Assembly: GCF_004000885.1 (NCBI RefSeq) | Contig: NZ_BIMC01000012.1 | Span: 1 to 64,000 of the forward strand | Length of the DNA stretch: 64,000 bases | Direction of reading: 5' to 3' | Origin: Paenibacillus glucanolyticus NBRC 15330 | Lineage (GTDB): Bacteria > Bacillota > Bacilli > Paenibacillales > Paenibacillaceae | Part shown: positions 1 to 8,597 of the stretch, piece by piece | How the letters are laid out: every line of letters begins with the position of its first letter | How positions within the stretch are numbered: position 1 is the stretch's first letter | Notes under the pieces: generated by a model | What the model was told of the DNA's origin: nothing | The model's database searches: none | Seen by the model: the letters and a program-made list of their open reading frames with translations, nothing else | Position numbers and translations under genes: made by a program

Positions 1-15
1 TTCTTGTTAGGCCTG

Positions 16-621
16 TTATTTATTTCGTTTTCTCCTCGCCCACCGCCGCTGCGTACACATCCCTGTGGTAAAGCCGCCCGAGATAATCGTCAGCACGGAA
101 TAAACGAATGTACTTCCAGACAGCAGGAGTCCGCCCACCCCAATGATGATGGCATCCATTAGCAGAATAATGACCCCTACATTAAGCGGCAGGTACCTTG
201 CCAAGAAATGTGCCAGCAGATCCGTTCCCCCTGTGCTTGCATTGTTTCTCAGCATCAATCCAAGGCCAGTCCCAATTAGCGCCCCGCCAATGGCTGCACT
301 AAAGATCACATTCGGGGCAAATAATTGCAAAAAATCAGCTCGCAGTGGTGATAGCAGGTCAATGACAAAAGAAGAGATCAGCATGCCTGACAAACTATTG
401 TAAAATATTTCACGATTTAGTATCCAGGCTGCAATAAACATGGGGATACTGCACAGAATGATGACAAATCCAATATGTAGATCAAACACATAGTTGGCAA
501 TTAACGCAATGCCGATGACTCCACCGTCCAGAACTTTATGCGGGACAAGAAAAAAGTTCGTCCCCATCGCAATCAGAAAGCTGCCGATCACGATTATGAC
601 ATGTTTTCGAAATGACACCAT
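16..621 (-). CDS. YitT-family membrane protein, short form
   Basis: Polytopic inner-membrane protein of the YitT/DUF161 family, whose transport role is not established. The 201 residues carry about five or six hydrophobic helices and the family-typical segments GGVIGIALI and NNASTGGTDLLA. Canonical members are about 280 residues with a C-terminal DUF2179 domain; here the protein stops after the membrane part in a basic tail (RRWARRKRNK), so it is a short variant or a truncated copy. Three in-frame ATGs lie at the start; the one at 621 is chosen because GGAG lies 9 nt upstream, while the first two lack a properly spaced site. The gene stands alone on the minus strand. Confidence 0.8.
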   Translation of the reverse strand: MVSFRKHVIIVIGSFLIAMGTNFFLVPHKVLDGGVIGIALIANYVFDLHIGFVIILCSIPMFIAAWILNREIFYNSLSGMLISSFVIDLLSPLRADFLQLFAPNVIFSAAIGGALIGTGLGLMLRNNASTGGTDLLAHFLARYLPLNVGVIILLMDAIIIGVGGLLLSGSTFVYSVLTIISGGFTTGMCTQRRWARRKRNK

Positions 622-746
622 TTCCGACATCTCCATCTATAAGGGCATGTCTAATTCATATGCTTGTCATTCCGAAAAATTGCGAACTCGTTGTCCCACA
701 TTTGAAAAAAAATTCCACTCCAACATTTCTGATGCTTGGAAGATGC

Positions 747-1601
747 CTAACCTTTTACATAAAACATGCGTTCTGTTCTTGCCATTACCTTGGTTTTCAT
801 ATAGGGATAATTCTCATAGCAGTAATCAACAAAGTAACCCGGTTTCTCCCCATTCCAAGGGAAAATATCGTAGTGCATCGGAATGGTCAGCTCGAAATCC
901 GACGCTGCTGCAAGCTCGGCTGCCTCCCGGAAGCCCATATTCCCTACAATTCCGTCCTTCCGGCGGAACGCATCTCCCCCGTTGATCGGCACCATACCGA
1001 TATCAATCGAATGTGCCTGCAGCCTCTCGACCAAGCCTGGATATACTACGGTATCTCCCGCATGGTAGATGAGAACGCCCTGGATATCCATCAAATATCC
1101 GACAAAACGATGTCCGTACACTTCGTCTTCATCCAAGGTTTCATGGGCAGCGGGAATCGCCATCAGGCGTACACCGTCGAGCTGCTGCCACTCATCGCAT
1201 ACCGCTGCAACCAGCCTTTCAGGCGCTACGCCAGCCCCCTGCATCGCTTCATGACATCGAGCCGGTGCAACAAACCATGTGTCCGGGTTCTGCCTGGCTA
1301 TCACCGAGATGGTGGCAAGATCCATATGATCATCATGCTCATGGGTAATCAGCACGATATTCGCGTTCCGAATATGCTCCGGCTGCAGCGGCGCGGGAAA
1401 TGCTCGCTGGAATCCGCCCCTGCGCTCAAGTTCATCCGACATATAAGGATCAATGTAAATGACGACCTCGCCACCCTTGATGACAACGCTCTCTTGTCCC
1501 AGAAACCAAACCGCCGCCATCCCGTAAGAGGTGGAAGTCTGATTGATTTCCTCTATGATTTGTTCCGGGCTCCTATCCTTGCCTTGTCCAAGCTCCTTCA
1601 T
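747..1601 (-). CDS. MBL-fold metal-dependent hydrolase, UlaG-like
   Basis: Cytoplasmic metallo-beta-lactamase-fold hydrolase of 284 residues. The metal-binding signature THEHDDHMD is present near residue 87, with further metal ligands probable in AGDTV and in the C-terminal PMHYD segment. The overall form resembles UlaG, the L-ascorbate-6-phosphate lactonase, but no ascorbate genes are nearby, so the substrate is not assigned. An AAGGAG site precedes the ATG. It lies alone between the YitT gene and the fructose operon, with a hairpin terminator for fruA just upstream of it. Confidence 0.82.
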   Translation of the reverse strand: MKELGQGKDRSPEQIIEEINQTSTSYGMAAVWFLGQESVVIKGGEVVIYIDPYMSDELERRGGFQRAFPAPLQPEHIRNANIVLITHEHDDHMDLATISVIARQNPDTWFVAPARCHEAMQGAGVAPERLVAAVCDEWQQLDGVRLMAIPAAHETLDEDEVYGHRFVGYLMDIQGVLIYHAGDTVVYPGLVERLQAHSIDIGMVPINGGDAFRRKDGIVGNMGFREAAELAAASDFELTIPMHYDIFPWNGEKPGYFVDYCYENYPYMKTKVMARTERMFYVKG

Positions 1602-1711
1602 CCCTCGATCTCTCCTTCCGTTATCCGTATTTCATTCGATTATAACATGCTGCAGAGCTGAGAATGTGTCACTGTTTATCCCGACGGCAGCCGCTGTGGA
1701 AGCCCACGAGG

Positions 1712-1759
1712 ACAAAACGGGCTGGAATCGAGCATCTAAAGATGCCTGTCCCAACCCGT
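1712..1759 (-). terminator. Terminator after fruA
   Basis: Inverted repeat ACGGGCTGG (1717-1725) with CCAACCCGT (1751-1759), plus an inner GCATCT/AGATGC pair. On the minus strand it ends in GTTTTGTCC, a modest U-tract, about 20 nt past the fruA stop. Confidence 0.6.
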
Positions 1760-1781
1760 ATAGTCATGTTTAACTTGAAAT

Positions 1782-3752
1782 CTATTTACGCTCAAGGGGC
1801 TTCTTCCACATTCCCAGCAGCATGCCTGACAGCACAGCACCGATTACAACTGCCAGCAGGAACAGAAGCGCATGATTGGCAAGCGCGGCAACAAATATCC
1901 CTCCGTGAGGTGCAGGAACGTTAATGCTCCACAGCTGCGTCAATCCACCGGCAACCGCCGAACCGAGAATACAGGAAGTCAGCACGCGCAGTGGATCAGC
2001 GGCAGCAAACGGAATCGCGCCCTCCGTTATGAAGGAAAGACCCATCACATAGTTGGTCAGACCGGACTTTCGTTCCTGCTCCGTGAATTTGTGCTTGAAC
2101 AATGTTGTGGCCAGTGCAATAGCGAGTGGAGGAACCATTCCTCCGGCCATGACCGCAGCCATCATGGCTCCGTTCGTATTGCCGCTGGACGTAAATACGC
2201 CGATCGCAAATGCATAGGCTGCTTTATTGAAGGGACCGCCCATATCAATGGACATCATCCCGCCTAAGATAAGACCTAGAATTACCGCATTTCCGGTACC
2301 CAAATTGTTAAGAATATCAACCAGACCGAGATTGATCCAGCTGAAGAACGGATCGAACAGGTAGAACATGACCGTACCGGTGATAAGAAGGCCCACAACC
2401 GGATACAGCAGAATGGGCTTTAAGCCGTCCAGCGTTCGCGGAAGACCGGCAAACGCTTTCCTCAGCAGGATGACAACATAACCCGCCAAGAATCCTGCCG
2501 CCAGACCACCAAGGAACCCCGAATTTGAATTCAATGCCATGAGACCTCCGACCATGCCGGGCATTAAAGCCGGACGGTCGCCTATGCTGAGCGCAATAAA
2601 TCCCGCAAGGACCGGTATCAGGAAGTGGAAAGCACCGTCTCCGCCGCCAATCGTCTGCAGCAGCTGGAATAGCGGATGGTCCTCTCCGGCAAGCTGCTCG
2701 ATGAGGAAGGAGATAGCCAGAAGAATCCCGCCACCCACAACAAAAGGCAGCATGTGAGAAATACCATTCATCAGATCTTTGTATACTTTTTTGCCGATGC
2801 CGCCTTTTTCTGCGTCCTTCGGTTGAGTTGCAGCAGCTCCGCCTTCGCTTCGGTAGATCGGCGCATCACCGCTTACCGCCTTGCGGATCAACTCCTCCGA
2901 TTTGCGGATGCCATCGCTTACAGGCCGCTGCAGCACAGGCTTTCCGTTGAAACGGGCCATCTCCACATTTTTGTCTGCGGCAATGATGACACCGGTCGCT
3001 CTTCGGATTTCTTCCTCCGTCAACACGTTTTGCGCACCTTCCGAGCCATTGGTCTCCACCCGGATTTCAACGCCCATTTCCTGGGCCTTCTTCTTAAGCG
3101 CATCTTCAGCCATAAAGGTATGAGCAATACCGGTAGGACACGCTGTTACAGCCACAACAAAAGCATTCTCGTTTCCGTCAGCACCTGTCGAAATGGCTGC
3201 CTCGGAATGGCTACCGGATTCCTCGTGCTTTTCCGTTTCCTTTTTAGCCTCTTCCCGGATCCGGGCTGCTTCCTTCTCTGCCTTAACCGCTTCCTCTTCA
3301 GCCTGTTTGGTATCAAATAACTCCGTTACCTCTTCGGGCGTCTTCGTGTCCATCAATTTCCCGATAAATTCGGCATCAATCAGCAGCCGTGAAAGCGCGG
3401 CAAGCGTACGGAGATGCGTATTCCCGGCTCCCTCAGGCGCAGCGATCATGAAGAATACATAAGCTGCCTCACCATCCAGCGCTTCGAACTCCACGCCCTT
3501 GCTGCTCTTGGCAAACACAACGGTCGGTTGATTAACCGCTTTCGTTTTTGCGTGGGGCATCGCAATGCCGCCTCCGATGCCGGTACTCGATTCAGCTTCA
3601 CGCTTCAGAATCATCTCTTTGAACAGGACCGGGTCATTGATTCGCCCGCTAGCGGCCAAACTGGCGATCAGTTCGTCGATGGCCGCCTCCTTCGTGACTG
3701 CCTTCAGATCCATGATCATCGTATCCTGGATCATCAAATCTGTAATTCTCAT
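1782..3752 (-). CDS. fruA: PTS fructose transporter subunit IIABC
   Basis: Phosphotransferase-system enzyme II that imports fructose and delivers fructose-1-phosphate. The 656 residues show IIA at about 1-150 with phospho-His67 in GGIAMPHAKT, a charged Glu/Lys-rich linker at about 150-185, IIB at about 197-295 with phospho-Cys205 in AVTACPTGIAHTF, and a membrane IIC domain from about 325 to the end with about nine helices. Domain order A-B-C and length match Bacillus FruA. It is the last gene of fruR-fruK-fruA, 83 nt after fruK, and is followed by a terminator. A GGGAG site precedes the ATG. Confidence 0.95.
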   Translation of the reverse strand: MRITDLMIQDTMIMDLKAVTKEAAIDELIASLAASGRINDPVLFKEMILKREAESSTGIGGGIAMPHAKTKAVNQPTVVFAKSSKGVEFEALDGEAAYVFFMIAAPEGAGNTHLRTLAALSRLLIDAEFIGKLMDTKTPEEVTELFDTKQAEEEAVKAEKEAARIREEAKKETEKHEESGSHSEAAISTGADGNENAFVVAVTACPTGIAHTFMAEDALKKKAQEMGVEIRVETNGSEGAQNVLTEEEIRRATGVIIAADKNVEMARFNGKPVLQRPVSDGIRKSEELIRKAVSGDAPIYRSEGGAAATQPKDAEKGGIGKKVYKDLMNGISHMLPFVVGGGILLAISFLIEQLAGEDHPLFQLLQTIGGGDGAFHFLIPVLAGFIALSIGDRPALMPGMVGGLMALNSNSGFLGGLAAGFLAGYVVILLRKAFAGLPRTLDGLKPILLYPVVGLLITGTVMFYLFDPFFSWINLGLVDILNNLGTGNAVILGLILGGMMSIDMGGPFNKAAYAFAIGVFTSSGNTNGAMMAAVMAGGMVPPLAIALATTLFKHKFTEQERKSGLTNYVMGLSFITEGAIPFAAADPLRVLTSCILGSAVAGGLTQLWSINVPAPHGGIFVAALANHALLFLLAVVIGAVLSGMLLGMWKKPLERK

Positions 3753-3835
3753 ATTGGATCACTCCCTTGATTTCAATCGTGACTATTGCTGGGGCACAAG
3801 TTTCCGCAGGCTGCCTTCTTCAGATATACAGCGGC

Positions 3836-4747
3836 TCACCACTTCGTGATGTTAACTTGCGGAATAAGCCGATCAATGGCTTCCTTAACAGCCAGGTCGT
3901 CAGAGAACGCGGTTGCGCTGCCGGATGCAACCCCGGTTCGGAACGCCTCCAATAAATCCTTGCCAAGAGCAAGCGTGCCGACAAAACCCGCAATCATCGA
4001 ATCGCCAGCTCCGACCGAGTTTCGGACTGTGCCTGACGGTACATTGGCGTGATAAACCTGATCAGCTGTAATCAACAGTGCACCTTCTCCGGCCATGGAG
4101 ATCAGCACATGCTGGGCGCCTTCCTCAAGCAGCTTCCGGCCGTAGGTCACAAGCAACTCGTTCGAGTCGATAACCACGCCGAACAATTCCGCAAGTTCGT
4201 GATGATTCGGTTTAACAAGAAGCGGCCTGTGGACCAACGCCTTCATCAGGGCCTCCCCCGTTGTATCCATTACGAATTCGGCACTGCTCTTGCGGCACGC
4301 TCCGATCAGACGCTCATAGAAGCCAGGTCCCAGCGATGGTGGAACACTGCCGGACAACACAACGATATCTCCCGCCTGAAGCTGTGACAGTTTATGAAGC
4401 AGCGCGTCCGTTTCTTCTGGACGGATGACGGGTCCAAGGCCGTTGATCTCCGTCTCGTCACCGTTCTTAAGTTTCACGTTGATCCGGGTATCATCCGCGA
4501 TATCTACAAAATCAGTGCGGATCCCTTCCCTACCCAGCGTCTCGTCGATATATCGTCCGGTGAAGCCACCCAGGAAGCCGATGGCAGTATTTTCAGCTCC
4601 AAGCTGGTTGAGCACCCGCGATACATTAATTCCTTTGCCGCCCGGAAACTTCATATCCCGAGTCATTCTGTTCAAACCGCCCAGCTCTATAAACTCAACT
4701 TCCACGATGTAGTCGATGGAAGGATTCAGCGTTACCGTATATATCAT
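3836..4747 (-). CDS. fruK: 1-phosphofructokinase
   Basis: PfkB/ribokinase-family kinase that converts fructose-1-phosphate to fructose-1,6-bisphosphate with ATP. The 303 residues include the N-terminal substrate-binding motif GGKGINVSRVL and the C-terminal ATP and catalytic motif VGAGDSMIAGF, where the Asp is the catalytic base. Its ATG overlaps the fruR stop by one base (TAATG), indicating translational coupling, and fruA follows after 83 nt. The three genes form the fructose uptake and activation operon. Confidence 0.95.
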   Translation of the reverse strand: MIYTVTLNPSIDYIVEVEFIELGGLNRMTRDMKFPGGKGINVSRVLNQLGAENTAIGFLGGFTGRYIDETLGREGIRTDFVDIADDTRINVKLKNGDETEINGLGPVIRPEETDALLHKLSQLQAGDIVVLSGSVPPSLGPGFYERLIGACRKSSAEFVMDTTGEALMKALVHRPLLVKPNHHELAELFGVVIDSNELLVTYGRKLLEEGAQHVLISMAGEGALLITADQVYHANVPSGTVRNSVGAGDSMIAGFVGTLALGKDLLEAFRTGVASGSATAFSDDLAVKEAIDRLIPQVNITKW

Positions 4748-5496
4748 TATGATCCCTCAATTATGTTGGTTTTCTGTGAAATGGACTTCCGCCAAGATGG
4801 AGTCAAGGATTCCGTAATCAACGTCGCTTCGTTCAGGTCCAACAATTTGGCGAAGGAGACCTCGCCTAATTTGCTGGAATCCGCCAGGACATAACTTGAC
4901 GCGGACAGCTGATGCGCTCGACGCTTAATCAAGGCTTCCTCCGGATCAGGCGTGGTATAACCCATCTCAACATCCACGCCGTTCGTGCCCAGAAAGCACC
5001 GGTCAAAGCGAAAGTTGTCCATGTTTTGAAGAGCGATGCTTCCGATGACGGCTTTGGTATGAATTTTCATCATTCCGCCCAGAAGATAGCTCTTGATTCG
5101 CTTGCTTACCAATCCTTCGATATGGGATAAGCCATTCGTAACCACGGTTACGTCCTTCGCTTCAATGAACGGTATCATCGCCAGCGTGGTCGTTCCCGCA
5201 TCGATATATATGCTTTCTCCATCCACCACTTGGGCTGCCGCCAACCGGGCAACGGCATTTTTCTGTTGAATGTTTCTGAAGGTTTTCTCCTCGATGCCGG
5301 GTTCTTGCATTTTGGGACTTGGCAGAGCAGCTCCCCCATGAATGCGCTTTAATAATTGTCGTTCTTCCAGATCGATCAGATCCCGTCTTACCGTTGATTC
5401 AGAAGCTTCAAGAAGTTCCACCAATTCCTGCAGTTTCACAACACCGCGCTCTTGTAAGCGTTCTAATATGATCCGGTATCTTTCTTCCGTCAGCAT
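4747..5496 (-). CDS. fruR: DeoR/GlpR-family repressor of the fructose operon
   Basis: DeoR-type transcription regulator of 249 residues. An N-terminal helix-turn-helix lies at about residues 5-55 (LVELLEASESTVRRDLIDLE), followed by the sugar-phosphate-sensing domain with the family motif YIDAGTTTL. Its place as first gene of fruR-fruK-fruA implies that it represses its own operon and is released by fructose-1-phosphate; that effector is known for the family, not seen here. AT-rich direct repeats upstream of the gene are its probable operator. An AGGGG site precedes the ATG at 5496. Confidence 0.9.
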   Translation of the reverse strand: MLTEERYRIILERLQERGVVKLQELVELLEASESTVRRDLIDLEERQLLKRIHGGAALPSPKMQEPGIEEKTFRNIQQKNAVARLAAAQVVDGESIYIDAGTTTLAMIPFIEAKDVTVVTNGLSHIEGLVSKRIKSYLLGGMMKIHTKAVIGSIALQNMDNFRFDRCFLGTNGVDVEMGYTTPDPEEALIKRRAHQLSASSYVLADSSKLGEVSFAKLLDLNEATLITESLTPSWRKSISQKTNIIEGS

Positions 5497-5556
5497 AATG
5501 AATCCACCCCTTTAGAACCTATAGTAACATAATCAGCACAAAAAACAATCACAACA

Positions 5557-5592
5557 TTTCAAAATCATTCAAAATCATTCATCAAAAGTTTC
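5557..5592 (-). promoter_or_regulatory. Direct-repeat operator candidate upstream of fruR
   Basis: Two exact abutting copies of AAAATCATTC (5561-5570 and 5571-5580), flanked by related CAAAAGTTTC, lie about 65-95 bp upstream of the fruR start. DeoR-family repressors commonly bind repeated AT-rich half sites, so this is a candidate FruR operator. A weak sigma-A promoter (TTGTTT, 16 bp, TACTAT on the minus strand) sits between the repeats and the gene. Confidence 0.45.
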
Positions 5593-5686
5593 AATCGTTC
5601 ACCTTGCCTGATGGTAGATCCTGGCCGTTTATTTTGTTATTGGTGATTATGTTCTTAATCGTTAGCCGGCAATCATTTGAACATCA

Positions 5687-5725
5687 CGTAAACGTTTGTA
5701 ACCGATAGCCTTTACACTATATACT
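5687..5725 (+). promoter_or_regulatory. Sigma-A promoter with cre-like site
   Basis: TTGTAA (5696-5701), an 18-bp spacer and TATACT (5720-5725) form a plausible sigma-A promoter for the downstream gene. The near-palindrome CGTAAACGTTTGTA (5687-5700) overlaps the -35 element. It matches the CcpA cre consensus except at the two outer positions, so catabolite repression is possible. Confidence 0.45.
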
Positions 5726-5766
5726 GGTAACTAGGAAACTCTCACAGTATAGAAGAGGTGACATGA

Positions 5767-6678
5767 ATGGACCAAATGAAAGAAGCCTATGAGCGAATGG
5801 GTTTGCCTGAGGATGCTACCAAGGAGCAGCTCGACGACCGGTATACCCTGCTCATGCGCCAAACCCGTTCACATCAAAGGCGGGAGCCCGACCGAGCGGA
5901 GGAGATCGAAGCCGAATTTTCGGAAATCACCAAAGCCTACAAGTTCATCCTTGAAGAAGAGACCCGCAAATCTTTGGAAGAGATGAACCAGAAACGATAT
6001 GGTAAATATAAGAAATTTGCCGGGACAGCGGAGAAAACCGATCATTTCTTCCGTTATTATAAATTTCATGTACTCGGCGGCATTGCTCTGATCGGAGTAC
6101 TCATTTATATCGTCATTAGTATTTTCAACCATCAGGCCGAGAAAGAACGGCTGGCCAGCCTGCCGCCGGTTGACCTGGAAGTTATGTTCCTCGGTTCTTA
6201 TATGAACAAGGATGGCGGACAGGATCTCACACCGATTGAAGATGCGATTCTGGCACAATTTCCCGAATGGAAACGCGTAACCGTTACCATGAATTACGTC
6301 CCTCCTCTGGATTCCAACAACCCACAGGATGCAGCCATGCTGCAGAAGGCTCTGCTTGTGTTGTCCACCGAGCGGCCGGACCTGTACATCATGGATCAAA
6401 CCGCCTATGATTGGGTGGGTAATCAAGGAATGGTGCGACCGCTTGAAGCCGAGGTGGAAGGCGTATGGAAGGATCTGTTGACCCCGGAACAACTCGTGAA
6501 GGGTACGAATGAGGAAGACGGCTCGGAGCATGTGTATGCCGTCGATATTTTAGGCAGCACCATGAGCGAGGAGCTCCCTGTTCTGAAGAAAGACATGTTT
6601 GCCGGGATTCGTGAAGGCACGGAACGCGATGCAAACGCCCAGCTCTTCATTAAGCAATATCTGGAGTCGTCCAAATAA
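5767..6678 (+). CDS. Membrane protein with J-like N-terminus
   Basis: Protein of 303 residues with an unusual layout. Residues 1-75 resemble a J-domain (KEAYERMGLPEDATKEQLDD, then a long EIEAEFSEITKAYKFI helix), but the HPD tripeptide needed to stimulate DnaK is missing. One transmembrane helix follows at about residues 98-120. The remaining 180 residues should lie outside the membrane and contain stretches such as RPDLYIMDQTAYDWVGNQGMV that recall solute-binding proteins. No function is assigned. The start has a GAGGTG site and the gene is single, between its own promoter and a strong terminator. Confidence 0.75.
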   Translation: MDQMKEAYERMGLPEDATKEQLDDRYTLLMRQTRSHQRREPDRAEEIEAEFSEITKAYKFILEEETRKSLEEMNQKRYGKYKKFAGTAEKTDHFFRYYKFHVLGGIALIGVLIYIVISIFNHQAEKERLASLPPVDLEVMFLGSYMNKDGGQDLTPIEDAILAQFPEWKRVTVTMNYVPPLDSNNPQDAAMLQKALLVLSTERPDLYIMDQTAYDWVGNQGMVRPLEAEVEGVWKDLLTPEQLVKGTNEEDGSEHVYAVDILGSTMSEELPVLKKDMFAGIREGTERDANAQLFIKQYLESSK

Positions 6679-6716
6679 CCATCGGGTTTGGCCCATTCCT
6701 GATGTATAAACTAGGG

Positions 6717-6764
6717 AAGCTCCCGCTGCTTGGCCTTGCGAGCCAAACAGCGGGAGCTTTTTTT
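6717..6764 (+). terminator. Strong intrinsic terminator
   Basis: AGCTCCCGCTG (6718-6728) pairs with CAGCGGGAGCT (6748-6758), with an inner TTGGC/GCCAA pair, and is followed by a run of seven to eight T residues. It ends the J-like membrane protein gene. Confidence 0.9.
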
Positions 6765-6895
6765 GCGGCTTTATCGATTCACAATTGGTCTTTACGCGTC
6801 CAATTCCCGCCCAATATGGCAAGAGCATTCCCTTTTCTCATTAAACAGGTTATTCTAGTAGTACAGATTCAAATAGTTGATAAAGGGAGATGTTC

Positions 6896-7753
6896 ATGCC
6901 TGGAAAAATTAGAATTTTTGCTGACAGTACCTGCGACTTACCACCCTCGTGGATAAAAGAATATAATATCGGCATTATCCCGCTCTATGTTGTGTTTGGA
7001 GAAGAATCCCTGCGCGACGGAGTGGACATTACTCCTGAACAATTATATGCCAGGGTAGATCAGATTGGCAGCCTGCCCAAAACTGCGGCGCCCTCTCCAT
7101 CCGATTTCATTGCTGCCTTCACACCTTCCATAGAGCAAGGCGAAGATATCCTGTTCCTTAGCATTTCATCCGAGCTTTCTTCCACTTACCAAAATGCGTT
7201 GATAGCCGCAGACGAATTGCCGGAAGGCCGGGTAACGGTCTTCGATTCACGCAATCTGTCATCCGGCATTGGACTGCTTGTCATGAAAGCTGTACATGCA
7301 GCGAGTGAAGGCTTGTCCATTCCAGAAATCGTTGCGCTGTTAAACCGCACCGTGAACGAAGTTGAATGCGAATTCGTTGTTGATACACTGGAATATTTGC
7401 ACAAAGGCGGACGCTGCTCCGGCATGCAAAATATCATTGGCAGTCTGCTGAAAATCCGTCCGGTTATCAAAGTCGTGGACGGCAGCATGACGCCTGCTTA
7501 CAAGGTTCGCGGCAAGAAAGAGAAGGCGCTGGACCAGATGATCCAGAATGCCCTCGCTCAAGTGGATAACATGGACAACGATCTGATTGTTATTGTACAT
7601 ACCATGGCTGAAGAGGAAGCCCGCTTCATTCAGAAAAAACTGCAGGAGAAAACCGGAGCTAGGCAAGTCAGCATTTCTACAGCCGGTTGTGTCATTTGCA
7701 GCCACTGCGGTCCTCAAACCGTCGGACTCATGTATACGAAGAAGCCTTCTTAA
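6896..7753 (+). CDS. DegV-family fatty-acid-binding protein
   Basis: Cytoplasmic DegV/FakB-type protein of 285 residues. Family members bind a fatty acid and in some species present it to the kinase FakA. The start FADSTCDLPPSW is the classic DegV N-terminal motif, and later SISSELSSTYQNA and HKGGRCSG are also typical. The longest frame begins at 6890, but GGGAG at 6885-6889 is only 1 nt from that codon and 6 nt from the ATG at 6896, which is chosen. The C-terminus has a paired-Cys segment (CVICSHCG). No fakA is nearby. Confidence 0.9.
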   Translation: MPGKIRIFADSTCDLPPSWIKEYNIGIIPLYVVFGEESLRDGVDITPEQLYARVDQIGSLPKTAAPSPSDFIAAFTPSIEQGEDILFLSISSELSSTYQNALIAADELPEGRVTVFDSRNLSSGIGLLVMKAVHAASEGLSIPEIVALLNRTVNEVECEFVVDTLEYLHKGGRCSGMQNIIGSLLKIRPVIKVVDGSMTPAYKVRGKKEKALDQMIQNALAQVDNMDNDLIVIVHTMAEEEARFIQKKLQEKTGARQVSISTAGCVICSHCGPQTVGLMYTKKPS

Positions 7754-7772
7754 ATAACATTTTGTTCATCAT

Positions 7773-7824
7773 AAGACAGTTCTGCTGTGTTGCTTTAGCT
7801 GCGGGACTGTCTTTTCTTGTTTTC
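7773..7824 (+). terminator. Terminator after the degV-like gene
   Basis: AAGACAGT (7773-7780) pairs with ACTGTCTT (7806-7813), followed by TTCTTGTTTT. Confidence 0.8.
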
Positions 7825-7887
7825 CATGGCTAACGGCAGCTTATGTCCTTATTAAATGGCATGTCCTCCGGCCAAACCCTACATCCT

Positions 7888-7905
7888 AGACTAAAGTCTA
7901 GGTGA
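7888..7905. repeat. Perfect palindrome upstream of membrane gene
   Basis: CCTAGACT-AA-AGTCTAGG is a perfect 8-bp inverted repeat with a 2-base centre. It lacks a U-tract, lies about 90 bp before the membrane-protein start, and so looks more like an operator than a terminator. The regulator is unknown. Confidence 0.4.
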
Positions 7906-7992
7906 AACATTCCCCCCGGACCGAGGACATCTTGATCCTTCGCATGGTATTCTTGGATTAATCATTTTACATAGGAAAGGAACGAAGTTTGT

Positions 7993-8496
7993 ATGACGAA
8001 ACGTACAATCTTGGCACCGCTGCTAATTCTGCTCGGCGCCTACTTACTCTTGAACCAAGGCGGTTCGGTAGGCGCCGGTTCCATCTTCGCCACATTCTGG
8101 CCCACCATGTTTGTCATACCATTAGGACTGTTTTTTCACTGGATGTACTTCTCTCTGGTAGGAAGACAGGGCATCGGGCTGCTGATCCCGGGCGGCATCC
8201 TCCTCACAGCCGGCATTGTCAGCCAGATCGCTTCCTTGTTCGACTCATGGCAAACCATGTGGCCCGGGTTCATCCTCGCCGTAGCCGCCGGGCTGTTCGA
8301 GTTCTACTGGTTCGGGTCGCGCAACAAGTGGCTGCTAATCCCCATCAACATTCTCACTGTCTTGTCGCTGCTGTTCTTCGTTGTATTCTCCATCGGGCCG
8401 ATCTTGAATTACTTATCATTCGTTCAGCCTGTCATTGCCGTGCTGCTTGTGCTGGGCGGAGCTTGGCTGATTCTCGGACGGAAGAGACACGGATAA
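7993..8496 (+). CDS. Small polytopic membrane protein
   Basis: Protein of 167 residues, almost entirely hydrophobic, with about six predicted helices in three pairs. Each pair resembles the ILLGAYLLLNQGG type hairpin found in the N-terminal membrane domain of LiaF and of DUF5668 proteins, suggesting an internally repeated membrane module without the LiaF C-terminal domain. No catalytic motif is seen. The ATG is preceded by AAAGGA with a long 12-nt spacing, so expression may be weak. The gene is single; the downstream hairpin serves the convergent glpX gene. Confidence 0.7.
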   Translation: MTKRTILAPLLILLGAYLLLNQGGSVGAGSIFATFWPTMFVIPLGLFFHWMYFSLVGRQGIGLLIPGGILLTAGIVSQIASLFDSWQTMWPGFILAVAAGLFEFYWFGSRNKWLLIPINILTVLSLLFFVVFSIGPILNYLSFVQPVIAVLLVLGGAWLILGRKRHG

Positions 8497-8532
8497 ATCG
8501 AGTCGGATCTGCATGTACCACTCATAAACAAA

Positions 8533-8574
8533 CAGAAAAGGGCACGTCGAAAGGTTAAATCCCTTCGAGTGCCC
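8533..8574 (-). terminator. Terminator after glpX
   Basis: GGGCAC (8540-8545) and GTGCCC (8569-8574) with an imperfect CGAAAGG/CCCTTCG extension. On the minus strand the hairpin is followed by TTTTCTGTTTG, so it ends glpX. Confidence 0.7.
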
Positions 8575-8597
8575 TTGGTCTATTCAGCCTTGAGTGA

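Noticed and set aside
16-636. YitT gene cut off by the window edge
   Set aside because: A stop codon lies inside the window at 16-18, so the short form is real in this sequence rather than an edge effect.
612-1661. Long plus-strand frame of 349 codons
   Set aside because: It lies antisense to the metallo-hydrolase gene, has no credible ribosome site or family features, and its composition reflects the opposite strand's codons.
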